Positions 43,716 to 53,589 of a stretch of DNA of 64,000 nucleotides are shown one piece after another. The position numbers and the translations under genes are program-made. The notes under the pieces were generated by a model that had not been told where the DNA came from, did no database searches, and worked only from the letters and a program-made list of their open reading frames with translations. The stretch's first letter is position 1. The number at the start of each line of letters is the position of its first letter. This DNA is from Aradus depressus (taxonomy: Eukaryota > Arthropoda > Insecta > Hemiptera > Aradidae), in contig OY759226.1 of assembly GCA_963662175.1 (NCBI GenBank), forward strand, positions 25,817,565 through 25,881,564, in the 5' to 3' direction.

Positions 43716-44112
43716 TCATCTTTTACCCAAGAATTTAAAAGGCTCATTTTTTTCTCTTGTGTTCAATTTTGCAGTCTCGAATAATGTTTCAAGCATTGCA
43801 GGCATCCATTTCCCTTCATACCGCTTTTCCATGGTAATTATATCTTTATGGAACCTTTCACCATATTCATCGAAAACATCATTGCAGTTTTCAGGAAAAT
43901 AATGTAGATGTGAGTCCAGGAAATGCACTTTTAAAGACATGTTACATCCTAAATCTCTATATGCATTTATCATTTCTTGAACCAGTTGTTAGTTCGTTTT
44001 CTTCCCAGCAAGTTTTGTGTTACATTCTTGAAACAAGACCACGCTATTCTCTCTTTTGGTGTAAGGCACTGTTCAAAATGTGAATTCTGAAGTTCTCTAA
44101 TTTGGGGACCCC
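43716..44112 (-). pseudogene. Fragment of an arthropod-type 'LGC.MSLK.HFL.SHL' protein
   Basis: The minus strand reads, with one stop or frame change, PQIRELQNSHFEQCLTPKER, then INAYRDLGCNMSLKVHFLDS, HLHYFPENCNDVFDEYGERF and HKDIITMEKRYEGKWMPAML, and ends shortly after. I recall this block as recurrent in predicted arthropod proteins, many probably carried by mobile elements. The function is unknown. The usual Trp/Cys-rich C-terminal segment is replaced by LETLFETAKLNTREK. It is a broken, isolated copy. Confidence 0.55.
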
Positions 44113-44150
44113 TAAATAGGCGATATAACTTCATAGTCACTATAAATTAT

Positions 44151-44466
44151 TTATATATACATCATTTTTTGTTATATTCGCTCTGGTTGGACCATGGAAT
44201 TTCTGGTATAACGAATGTACACTCATTAGCCCTCTACGGCAGACTCACTGGCAAATTTTCCTAATGCTCTCTATCTCTCGGTGTCCGGCCCTCGTTATTC
44301 ACAAGATATTAATTTACTCAGAGATTTAACACCGCATAACAGAGTATGTACCCACAAAGTTGATAACTATCATTAATTTTGCCAAAATTTCCATACGGTC
44401 TGTTCAAATAAGCATGCATTATTCTCAGAAATATATGTAAACAAAAATCTCCAAACGATCATTGAA
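44151..44466. other. Spacer, nothing identified
   Basis: AT-rich; no coding or repeat signal that I could support. Confidence 0.4.
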
Positions 44467-45121
44467 ATATATTTATTTTTTTTAAATTTTATTTACAAAA
44501 AACTATTTACAACTGTTTACAAATAAATACAACAAGCAAATGTGCTAATATAAGAGATAATGGCAATATCAAAATGTCATGAGGGGAGAAATCACCCAGT
44601 GGTGACCCTCCCTAGTCACTATTTTTCTCTCATGTGTAACCAATCACTGTCACTGCTTCTGCTCAGGAGGTCTCTAGGCCATTGACGCTTAAGCCGTCTT
44701 TGGTGAAGTATGGCAGAATGGAGGGCACGGACTAGAGGATTATTGTGGGAACTAAGAAGGGAAAATAATTTTTTATATTTGGATTTAGCGACTTCAGTGA
44801 TGAAAGGTACGTTAAGGTCAGTGTGAAGAGTTTTGTTGGAGACGTAATAAGGAGCATTGGCTATTGTACGAAGGATTTTGGATTTAAGGGATTGGATGCG
44901 CTGGAGATTGAAAGCCTTGGCAGAACCCCTGAGTTCAAGTCCGTAAGTCCACATTTGTCGTTTTGTTGTCAAAGTTAGTTTGGATCTTTTGTCTAGTAGT
45001 CATATTTATATTTGGATTTAGCAACTTCAGTAATGAAAGGTACGTTAAGGTCAGTGTTGGATGCGCTGGAGATTGGAAGCCTTGGCAGAACCCTAGAGTT
45101 CCATTAAGTTGGAAAAGTGAG
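44467..45121 (-). mobile_element. LINE J2 copy plus rearranged J2 piece
   Basis: A T-rich tail and J2 3'UTR (AACTATTTACAACTGTTTAC) precede a long open stretch (minus frame TYGLELRGSAKAFNLQRIQS, RTIANAPYYVSNKTLHTDLN). Near 45005 the sequence jumps back to an upstream J2 segment (TTGGATTTAGCAACTTCAGT) and ends at CTTGGCAGAACCCTAGAGTT. This is a rearranged J2. Confidence 0.75.
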
Positions 45122-45336
45122 GGTTTTGAATCGGTTTTGACCTCAATAAGCAAGCACCACTGAAAAGATAGTAAAAATTCATTACCTATTTACTTTTAAA
45201 AAAAAAAGCGTCCTTACGCTGTAATTAACTAAAAATTAAAAAGGGGGAATGATTTATTAATAAGAAGCTCTTGTTGTCCCTCTCGGTCTGCCACCACTGT
45301 AGGTTAGATGGCGAGATGGTTCGGGAGTTACCCTAG

Positions 45337-45632
45337 TTACAGGAGGTCTCTAGGCCATTGACGCTTAAGCCGCCGTTGGGGAAGTATGGCAGAATGGAGG
45401 GCACGGACTAGAGGATTATTGTGGGAACTAAGAAGGGAAAATAGTTTTTTATATTTGGATTTAGCGACTTCAGCGATGAAAGGTACGTTAAGATCAGTGT
45501 GAAGGGTTTTGTTGGAGACGTAGTAAGGAGCATTGGCTATTGTATGAAGGATTTTGGATTGAAAGGATTGGATGCGCTGGAGATTGGAAGCCTTGGCAGA
45601 ACCCTAGAGTTCCATTAAGTTGGAAAAGTGAG
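45337..45632 (-). mobile_element. LINE J2, second rearranged piece
   Basis: It runs from AGGAGGTCTCTAGGCCATTG to the same unusual junction CTTGGCAGAACCCTAGAGTT, CCATTAAGTTGGAAAAGTGA as at 45080-45121. The shared junction points to local duplication and not to two independent insertions. Confidence 0.7.
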
Positions 45633-45782
45633 GATGACATCATCTTGGTGGGACATCAGGGAATCTCGAAGCTGAATTTATTTATATTTTATCATTTTAT
45701 TTATTTTTTTGTATTATTAGTATGTATATATTTCACTCATTGTATTATTTTATAATTATTCTCCATCAGTTTATAAAGATTG

Positions 45783-46080
45783 AAGGCGCCGGTAGCTCAG
45801 TGGTTTGCATGCTTGCTCACTGAACACAAAATCGCGGGTTCTAAACCCGGCTGAGGCCCATAGGTTTATTTATCTGGAAGGTGAAACAACCTTGAGGACA
45901 CCATCCTTCGGATGAGACGTTAGGCAATGGTCCCGAGCCTGTGCGATGTCAGGTAACTCGTTAAAGACATCATTTAGGACTCCCGTAGTAGAGTCGGGCT
46001 GTCCATCAGAGTGACGAAAGAGCGCTTTGTTAGTAGGCGATATGACTGTGTACTTAAAACCCGGGCATGAGTCTTAATAA
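45783..46080 (+). mobile_element. SINE S1, near full length with small deletions
   Basis: GGCGCCGGTAGCTCAGTGGT (A box), GCGGGTTCTAAACCCGGC (B box with one change), body with a deletion after CGTTAAAGACATCATTTAGG, and end CCCGGGCATGAGTCTTAATA. Confidence 0.75.
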
Positions 46081-46084
46081 CTAA

Positions 46085-46350
46085 TTAGCATATGAAATTT
46101 AATATTTAACGTTAAAGAAACAATATGAACAACCTGTAAAATTTCAGCGATATCGGCTGAAGGGAAGGGGGGATTTCGGGGAGGGGGCTTAATTCATATA
46201 ACTGCCGATGGAAAGAATTTATCGACACAAAATTTAGTAAGAGGATTTAGGAGCCCCTGTAAGTCAACTGTTGAATATTAGCGCAAACGGTCGACTGGTT
46301 TAGGAGGGGGAGCGAAAAGTTAATTGATTAATTCGTTCTGGGGAAGTACA
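46085..46350 (-). repeat. R3 dispersed repeat with terminal motif
   Basis: ATTTCAGCGATATCGGCTGA, CTGCCGATGGAAAGAATTTA, TCGACACAAAATTTAG and GTTCTGGGGAAGTACAACGA. Confidence 0.5.
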
Positions 46351-46700
46351 ACGACGACTTTTTCTCTTGCTTAAAGCCAAAAGAAAACGACAACAAACTA
46401 ACTTGATACATTTGTCTACTGAAGAAACAAACTGCCAAGAATTTTGTCAACAGTGGCTTCGTGGAACCCTTTTGTTCTCAGATTCTGTTCAAACTTAATG
46501 TCTGTTTGGTCTCACAATAGAAATCTTTCAGTCTGTATGGCACCCATGTTAGCAAGTGCCAGACCATTTAAATGTTTCATTTGGCCCAATTCACACTACC
46601 AAGTCGAAACACTTCGCTCTTATAACATGACTTTTTTTTACTCTTAGTCCAGGTATCCCAGGTAATCAACTTCAGGTAAAGTAATATCCCGGGCCTAGTA
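46351..46700. other. Unassigned; Helitron-like terminus at 46661-46698 (+)
   Basis: GTAATCAACTTCAGGTAAAG, TAATATCCCGGGCCTAG followed by T looks like a Helitron 3' end (CCCGGG palindrome, CTAG). The same 37-38 bases occur inverted at 52078-52115. A 67-codon plus ORF (46444-46647) has no match I know. Confidence 0.35.
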
Positions 46701-46791
46701 ACATATAAATATGCTTGACTTCTGAGCTCAAGGTTGTGGGTTCGTAGCTTCCAGATGACGTCATCAATGTTAATATATGAATTTTTTAAAA

Positions 46792-48160
46792 TCTATATTA
46801 ATAAAGCTGAAACGGGGTTTGTTTGTTTGTTTGTTTGTATGTATGTATGTATGTATGTTTGTTCCAGCATCACGCCCAAACCGCTGGACGGATTTTTATG
46901 AAACTGCCCATGTAGCATTCTTTTGAGCCCGATTGAATAATAGGCTATGTGGCGTCCCAAAATTTTGATCGGGAGGGGGGGTTGTGGGGGGGCCTAAGTA
47001 TAAAAATAGTGCTAACACATTAACTAATGGTCGAATTTTCATGAAATTTCACATGTAGTATTTTTAAAAGCCAAATAGGAAAAAAAGGTGTGTGGCGTCC
47101 CAAAGTTTTGATCGGGAGGGGGGGTTGTAAGGGGGGCCTAAGGAAAAATATAGAGCTAACTCATTAACTAATGGGCGAATCGTCATGAAATTTCACATGT
47201 AGTATTTTTAAAAGCCAAATAGGAAAAAAAGGTGTGTGGCGTCCCAAAGTTTTGAACGGGAGGGGGGGTTGTAAGGTGGGCCTAAGTATAAATATAGAGC
47301 TAACTCTTTAACAGTTGGTCGGATTGTCACGAAATTTCACATGGAGTATTCCTGAAGGCCAAATAGAAAAATATGGTGTGTGGCGTCCCAAAGTTTTGAA
47401 CGGGAGGGGGGTTGTGGGGGGGCCTAAGTATAAATATAGAGCTAACTCATTAACTAATGGTCGGATTGTCATGAAATTTCACACGTAGTATTTTTAAAAG
47501 CCCAAAAGGAAAAAAGGTGTGTGGCGTCCCAAAGTTTTGAACGGGAGGGGGGTTGTGGGGTAGGCGTAAATTTGAAGATAGTGATAGATCATTTACGGAT
47601 GATCGGATTGTACTAGCTGTGGTGCCCAGCGTTCCTAATATCGTACTAGCTGTGGGGTCCGCCGTCGCAAGGCACATACTAACTGAGATGCCCAGCGTTC
47701 CTAACACTAGCTGTGGGGTCCGCCGTTACAAGACACTTACTAGCTTTGGTGCCCAGCGTTCCTAACTACGTAATAGGTGTAGGGTCCGCCGTCGCAACGC
47801 ACATACTAGCTGTGGTGCCCAGCGTTCCTAACTACGTACTAGATGTGGGGTCCGCCGTCGCAAGGCACATACTAGCTGTAATGCCCAGCGTTCCTAACTT
47901 CTTACTAGCTGTGGTGCCCAGCGATGCCAAGTATTCACTAGCTGGGGTTTCCGCCGTTGAAAGGCGCATACTAGCTGTGGTGCCCAGTGGTCTTAAAAAC
48001 TTACTAGCAGAACTATAGTTGAAGGACTATAAGCCTTATTCCGTATGAATAATCGAAAATTATAACATCATGAATGTGGTGTCGAAGGATTGAATAGACT
48101 TATAGGAGATATTGAGAGAAAATTCAAAGTTCCCCGGGCAACTCCGGGTATTACTGCTAG
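46792..48160 (+). mobile_element. Helitron-like element H1, complete ends
   Basis: The 5' end TCTATATTAATAAAGCTGAA follows an A. The 3' end CCCCGGGCAACTCCGGGTAT, TACTGCTAG is followed by T. TC...CTAG between A and T, with a short GC hairpin about 10 bases from the end, is the Helitron pattern. Inside are GTTTGTTTGTATGTATG microsatellites, five or more units of about 130 bp (TTTCACATGTAGTATTTTTA, GGGAGGGGGGGTTGT) and a 33-bp CTAG array. No Rep/helicase gene, so it is non-autonomous. Confidence 0.8.
47611..48010 (+). repeat. 33-bp CTAG-led array in Helitron H1, ~12 units
   Basis: Two alternating unit types, ACTAGCTGTGGTGCCCAGCG (TTCCTAACTACGT) and ACTAGATGTGGGGTCCGCCG (TCGCAAGGCACAT), both 33 bases. 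Nearly every unit starts with ACTAG, the same four bases as the Helitron terminus. Confidence 0.85.
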
Positions 48161-49946
48161 TGTGGAATATAAGTGGGCTTTGAGGTACCGTTTTGACATA
48201 TTTTCTGAAAAACAAATTAATACAGCTATGTTGGTAGATAGGCAGCATCCAGAAACGAAGATGGTCAACCAAAGAAAGATTCAGATGTATCGGGAAAGTC
48301 CCATCCGAAGGACGACGTGCTCAAATTTATTTTTATCTTCCCGATTAAAACATCTGACCTAAGTGACCTGGCTAGATTTCTAAATGGCGATCCTGAGCTC
48401 GGTAAACTCCATTCTTCAAATTTCTCGCTTTTAAACGGTTTTTAGTTTTAATATTTGTTAAGACTGATGAACAACCGAAGTATCTGAATCCTACACAAAA
48501 ATCGAAATAAAAATGTTTTTCGAAAAAGTCGGGCGAAATCCCATTCATCAAACTCGCTTTTTAACAGTTTTTAGATTTAATATTTGTTAAAACTGATAGA
48601 CAGATTCAGATATATCGGGGAAGTTCCATCCGAAGGACGACGTGCTCAAATTATTTTTAACGTAAATGAAATTTCAACTACCTTGGTTTAGATACGTAAC
48701 ATACGACTCATTATCGAGTACCCGACATACGAAAAGACCCTCGATCATAGCTTAAAGTCCAAACCGAAGGACGACGTGCTCAAATTTATTTTTATCTTCC
48801 CGATTAAAACATCTGAGCTAAGTGACTTGGCTAGATTTCTAAATGGCGATCCTGAGCTCGGTAGACTCCATTCTTCAAATTTCTCGCTTTTAAACGGTTT
48901 TTAGATTTAATATTTGTTAAAACTGATGAACAACCGGGATATCTGAATCCTACACAAAAATTGAAATAAAAATGTTTTTCGAAAAAAGTCGGGCTAAATA
49001 CCATTCTTCAAATGTCCTGCTTTTTAACGGTTTATAGATTTAATGTTTGTTAAAACTGATAGGCAGATTCAGATAAATCGGGAAAGTCCCATCCGAAGGA
49101 CGACGTGCTCAAATTTATTTTTATCTTCCCGATTAAAACATCTGAGCTAAGTGACTTGGCTAGATTTCTAAATGGTGATCCTGAGCTCGGTAGACTCCAT
49201 TCTTCAAATTTCTCGCTTTTAAACGGTTTTTAGATTTAATATTTGTGAAAACTGATGAACAACCGGGGTATCTGACTCCTACACAAAAATTGAAATAAAA
49301 ATGTTTTTCGAAAAAAGTCGGGCTAAATACCATTCTTCAAATTTCCTGCTTTTTAACGGTTTATAGATTTAATATTTGTTAAAACTGATAGACAGATTCA
49401 GATATATCGGGAAAGTCCCAACCGAAAGACGACGTGCTCAAGGTTATTTTTAACCTATGTGAAATTTCAGCTACCCAGGTTTAGATACATAACATACGAC
49501 TCATTATCCAGTACCTGACATACAAAAAGGCCCTCGATCATAGCTTGAAGTCCAATCCGAAGGACGACGTGCTCAAGGTTTTTTGAACCTAAGTGAAATT
49601 TTAGCTACCTAGGTTTAGTTATATAACATAGGACTCATTATCGAGCACCTGACATACAAAAAGGCCCTTGATCATAGCTTGAAGTCTAATCCGAAGGACG
49701 ACGTGCTCAAATTTATTTTTATCTTACCAAATAAAATATATGACCTAAGTGCCTTGGCTAGATTTCTAAGTGGCGATCCTGAGCTCGATAGACTCCATAT
49801 GTATGATAAAATAAGTTACCGTTTGGTTCCAACTAAAATTATCAAGGAAGAAATGTGGAATATAAGTGGGCTTTGGAGATGGTAGTAGGAAGTTGGCAGG
49901 AGTGTTGGGTGATGTCACGTACCCTATGTTGAGCGGAACGTTTAAG
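48161..49946 (-). repeat. Composite satellite built from S3/S1-like SINE pieces
   Basis: CCGAAGGACGACGTGCTCAA recurs near 48305, 48631, 48766, 49093, 49558 and 49693 (and CCGAAAGACG... near 49420). Each is followed by ATTTTTATCTTCCCGATTAA and GATTTCTAAATGGCGATCCT, a reversed SINE head, or by AATGAAATTTCAACTACC-type body. Between these are TTTTTAGATTTAATATTTGT and AAAATGTTTTTCGAAAAA blocks. Spacings of about 320-465 bases show higher-order duplication. No gene. Confidence 0.7.
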
Positions 49947-51120
49947 TCTATATTAATAAAGCTGAAACGGGGTTTGTGTGTTTGTTCCAGCATCACGCCT
50001 ATACAGCTGGACGGATTTTTATGAAACTTTACATGTAGCATTCTTTTGAGCCCGATTGAATAATAGGCTATGTCGCGTCCCAAAATTTTGATCGGGAGGG
50101 GGGGTTGTAAGGGGGGCCTAAGTATATAAATAGTGCTAACTCATTAAGTAATGGTCGAATTGTCATGAAATTTCACATGTAGTATTTTTAAAAGCCAAAA
50201 AGAAAAAAAGGTGTGTGGCGTCCCAAAGTTTTGAACGGGAGGGGGGTTGTGGGGTAGGCGTAAATTTGAAGATAGTGATAGATCATTTACGGATGATCGG
50301 ATTGTCATGGAATTTCTTATGTAGTATTCTTGATGGCCAAATAGAAAAATACACTATGTGACATCTTCAAAAATTGAACAGGGGGGGGGGGGGGGGGCAA
50401 AGCATAAAAAAATGCTGACTGATTAAAGGGTAATCGGATTGTCATGAATTTCACATGTAGTAGTAACTATGTATTCGCTGTGGGGTCCGCTGTTGCAAGG
50501 CATTTACTAGCTGTGGTGCCCAGCGTTCCTAATATCATACTAGCTGTGGGGTCCGTCGTCTCAAGGCACATACTAACTGAGATGCCCAGCGTTCCTAACA
50601 CTAGCTGTGGGGTCCGCCGTTACAAGACACTTACTAGCTGTGGTGCCCAGCGTTCCTAACTACGTAATAGCTGTAGGGTCCGCCCTCGCAAGGAACATAC
50701 TAGCCGTGGTGCCCAGCGTTCCTAACTACGTACTAAATGTGGGGTCCGCCGTCGCAAGGCACATACTAGCTGTGGTGCCCAGCGTTCCTAACTACGTACT
50801 AGATGTGGGGTCCGCCGTCGCACGGCACATACTAGCTGTAATGCCCAGCGTTCCTAACTTCTTACTAGCTGTGGTGCCCAGCGATGCCAAGTATTCACTA
50901 GCTGGAGTTTCCGCCGTTGAAAGGCGCATACTAGCTGTGGTGCCCAGGGGTCTTAAAAACTTACTAGCAGAACTATAGTTGAAGGACTATAAGCCTTATT
51001 CCGTATGAATAATCGAAAATTATAACATCATGAATGTGGTGTCGAAGGATTGAATAGACTTATAGGAGATATTGAGAGAAAATTCAAAGTTCCCCGGGCA
51101 ACGCCGGGTATTACTGCTAG
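49947..51120 (+). mobile_element. Helitron-like element H1, sister copy
   Basis: TCTATATTAATAAAGCTGAA at the 5' end and CCCCGGGCAACGCCGGGTAT, TACTGCTAG then T at the 3' end. It has fewer 130-bp units than 46792-48160 but a longer 33-bp array (50460-50975). The last 240 bases of the two copies are almost identical. The flank after CTAG differs (TGTATAATAA against TGTGGAATAT), which supports the boundary. Confidence 0.8.
50460..50975 (+). repeat. 33-bp CTAG-led array, ~15 units
   Basis: Same two unit types as at 47611-48010. The 123-codon ORF over it is a by-product of the 33-base period. Confidence 0.85.
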
Positions 51121-51190
51121 TGTATAATAAATATCATGTGATCTATATATGCAAAGTTAAAGATAAAAAAAATATATATATATAATAAAA

Positions 51191-51543
51191 GGAGGGCGCC
51201 GGTAGCTCAGTGGTATGCGTGCTTGACTTCTGAGCTCAAGGTCGTGGGTCCGTAGCCCGACCGAGGCCCTTAGTTTATTTTATCAGGGAGGTAATATAAA
51301 CTTAAGCACACCGTCCTTCGGATGGGACGTTAAGCGATGGTCCCGAGCCTGTACGATGTCAGGTACTCGTTAAAGACCCCTACCCTAGATGAATAAAAAA
51401 TTTAGGGTAGGCAAAATTTAGGACTCCCACAGTAGAGTCGGGCTCATGTCCACCAGAGTGACGAAAGAGCGCTCTGGTAGTAGGCGATATGACCTTGTAG
51501 TTAAAGCCCAGGCATGAGTCATAAAACCTAACCTAACCTAACC
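51191..51543 (+). mobile_element. SINE S1, full length, 12-bp TSD, telomere-like tail
   Basis: GGAGGGCGCCGGTAGCTCAG starts the element. The B box is slightly altered (GGGTCCGTAGCCC). The whole body is present, ending AACCTAACCTAACCTAACC. TATATAATAAAA flanks it at 51179-51190 and 51544-51555. Best single reference copy in the window. Confidence 0.92.
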
Positions 51544-51555
51544 TATATAATAAAA

Positions 51556-51829
51556 AATAACTCAATATTATAACGATAACGAAAAAAAGACAGCAACGAT
51601 AAAATACATTCAGAAATTGATAATAATAAGAAAAAAGTTTGTGTTTGTTATAGATAGAAGTTTTCGTACTTGGCCGTGCTTTTCAGTTTTACTGAATTTT
51701 ATAGGTTATATTATTTCAATTTGTTTATTCTATTAAATATTTTTGAATTATAGAATAGAATAGTTTAATTTGTCAGCGTTCAATGTCCTAGATTTTTGAC
51801 GCCGTACAAGTGATTAGATTAATTTGAAG
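51556..51829. other. AT-rich spacer, nothing identified
   Basis: No coding or classified repeat signal. Confidence 0.4.
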
Positions 51830-52066
51830 AGGTGACTTGCCTTCATTGAGCATAGGACGGCTTCGATAGACGAGTTGTCTCCGAGTATCTCATGTAGGTC
51901 TTTTGTTCTTAAACCCATGGCCTCTAGTATTTCCTCATATCCAGGGCATTCCTCCAGGATGTGGCTCACTGTGACCAGGCCCCACACCTGCCACAGCCCG
52001 GGGCCATCGCCCTGTTGATGAGGGGGCCATGGGTTAGGCGAGTGTGGCCAACACGGAGCCGCATCA
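51830..52066 (-). pseudogene. C-terminal fragment of an I/R1-like LINE ORF2
   Basis: The minus strand reads MRLRVGHTRLTHGPLINRAM, then APGCGRCGAWSQ, a frame change, and VSHILEECPGYEEILEAMGL. The RLR-GHTRLTHG...C-X2-C...HIL-ECP pattern is the conserved end of many I- and R1-like ORF2 proteins (after the RNase H region). Only this end is left. Confidence 0.65.
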
Positions 52067-52077
52067 TATTTTTATCT

Positions 52078-52115
52078 CACTAGGCCCGGGATATTACTTT
52101 ACCTGAAGTTGATTA
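52078..52115 (-). repeat. Helitron-like 3' terminus (inverted copy of 46661-46698)
   Basis: ACTAGGCCCGGGATATTACT, TTACCTGAAGTTGATTAC is the inverse of the 46.66-kb motif and adjoins the LINE fragment. Confidence 0.35.
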
Positions 52116-52592
52116 CGTTCGATATCTTATATCCTTTTATCTTTTATAATTGTCATAATTATAAGAAAAAATGTATAACTGTAACGATGGAATAATGCGT
52201 TGAAAAGTGTTCCTTTTTGTCTGGAATTGCCTACGTTTTTAGAATGAAAAGTCAATTAAATATATGAAACAAAGACAGCAGGTTCTGTAACGATGTCGGT
52301 AGGATTGTCCTAGAATCGGGAACAAGGATAACAGGGAAAACATGAAGGAAAATGGAAATTTTCTTAGGATAAATGAAAGGAGAAAGGATAAATGTGAAGG
52401 CTGAAAGTTTGTGAGAAAGAAGAGAAAGTTTAATTATTCTATTTGAAATTTTAACAAAAGTAGAATAGAGTTAAAAAGAGGAAACAGGTGAAACAATGGT
52501 TTCTATACAATAAATGATTTATATACATTATTTCAATGGTTTCTATACAATAAGGTTTATATATTGTCTTATATATGTCGGCGTTAATGCGT
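52116..52592. other. Spacer, nothing identified
   Basis: AT-rich. A short direct duplication (CAATGGTTTCTATACAATAA at about 52494 and 52534). Confidence 0.4.
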
Positions 52593-52593
52593 A

Positions 52594-52760
52594 GTATGAG
52601 GGCGCCGGAAGCTCAATGGTATGCATGCTTGCTTACTGAGCTCAAGTTCTTAGTTTATTTTATCTGAGAGGTAAAATAAACTTAAGCACGCCGTCCTTCG
52701 GATGGGACGTTAAGCGATGGTCCCGAGCCTGTACGATGTCAGGTACTCATTGAGATAGTT
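52594..52760 (+). mobile_element. SINE S1 head and body, 3'-truncated
   Basis: GAGGGCGCCGGAAGCTCAAT, a deleted B box, then CGTCCTTCGGATGGGACGTT to GTACGATGTCAGGTACTC. Confidence 0.7.
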
Positions 52761-52863
52761 CGCGGAGTTTACATTTGCGAATCAGGTTCAAGACCAGACT
52801 TAGCTTTAGTGCACTTGATTTCTGAGTGGCTATTATAATAACGTTTTTACAAAGTATATCTAT

Positions 52864-53589
52864 AGGTATTGTCTTATACTGGGCAATATCTTATATTAGG
52901 TATTATCATAAAGCCCGATCTGATCTATGGGTGTGAAACCTGGACCCTGACTTCACATCTGGAGAAACCTTTCCAGATGTTTGAAAATAAAGTGCTGAGG
53001 AAAATAGTAGGTCCGGTCAAGGATAGAGAAACCCAAGAGTGGAGGATCAGAACCAACAGGGAGCTGAGAGACATCTTCTGGCAACACCAGACCGTAGTTG
53101 CAGATATGAAATCACGGCGCTTAAGATGGACTGGACATGTGGTGAGAAGCGGACCGCAGACAGCCATAGGACGCATCATGGACGTTCAGGTCCAAGGAGC
53201 CAGATCACGAGGAAGACCACGGCTGAGGTGGACTGATGACCTGGTGAAGAAGGATGCTGTGGAACATCACGTGGTGAACTGGCGACCGGTGGCGTACGAC
53301 AGAACGCCGTGGAGAAGGCTAGTGTGGGCGGCTAAGGATCTTCAGGGTTCGTCGCCAACGGAGTAAGAGTAAGTAAAGGTATTATACTGGGTATTATCTT
53401 ATATTAGATATTATCTTAAGCGGGGTATTGTGTTATACTGGGCATTATCTTATACTAGGTATTGTCTTATACTGGGCAATACCTTATACTAGGTATTATC
53501 ATACTGGGTATTATCTTATACTAGGTATTATCTTATACTAGGTATTATCTTATACTAGGTATCATCTTATACTAGATACTAGGTATTAC
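52864..53589. repeat. ~17-bp minisatellite (GGTATTATCTTATACTA), split by a LINE fragment
   Basis: GGTATTATCTTATACTA and variants (GGGTATTATC, GGCAATACC) fill 52864-52914 and 53379-53589, about 12 units in the right block. The LINE piece at 52915-53378 sits between. The right block ends exactly at the 5' splice site of the exon at 53701-53590. Confidence 0.8.
52915..53366 (+). pseudogene. RTE-like LINE reverse transcriptase C-terminus
   Basis: It reads PDLIYGCETWTLTSHLEKPF, FENKVLRKIVGPVKDRETQE, WRIRTNRELRDIFW, SRRLRWTGHVVRSGPQTAIG, GRPRLRWTDDLVKKDAVEHH and ends QGSSPTE at a stop. The YG-ETW, LR-I-GP, EWR-R-N-EL, RLRW-GHV and GRP--RW series is the standard C-terminal end of RTE/CR1-like polymerases. 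Only about 150 residues remain, uninterrupted, and all catalytic motifs are absent. It is inserted in the 17-bp array. Confidence 0.8.

Larger units (their letters stand above)
41918..44150 (+). mobile_element. SINE S1 torn apart by nested insertions
   Basis: S1 body sequence at 41918-42023 (CGTCCTTCGGATGGGACGTT ... GTAGGCAAG) resumes at 43328-43396 (TTTAGGCATTATTTAGAACT, GTCGGGTTCATGTCCACC, GCGACGAAAGAGCTCTC) and again at about 44113-44150 (AGGCGATATAACTTCATAGT). Between the pieces lie a TIR element carrying a hAT MITE, and a second insert with a protein fragment. Confidence 0.65.

Noticed and set aside
46444..46647. 67-codon plus-strand ORF
   Set aside because: No motif or homologue known to me, no splice or promoter support; a pseudogene cannot be shown.
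47713..48018. 101-codon ORF of repeated VPSVPNYVLDVGSAVARHIL-like text (also 50607-50978, 123 codons)
   Set aside because: The 33-bp Helitron array is a multiple of three and so stays open by itself. No start context, and the same frame is open in the decayed minus-strand copy.
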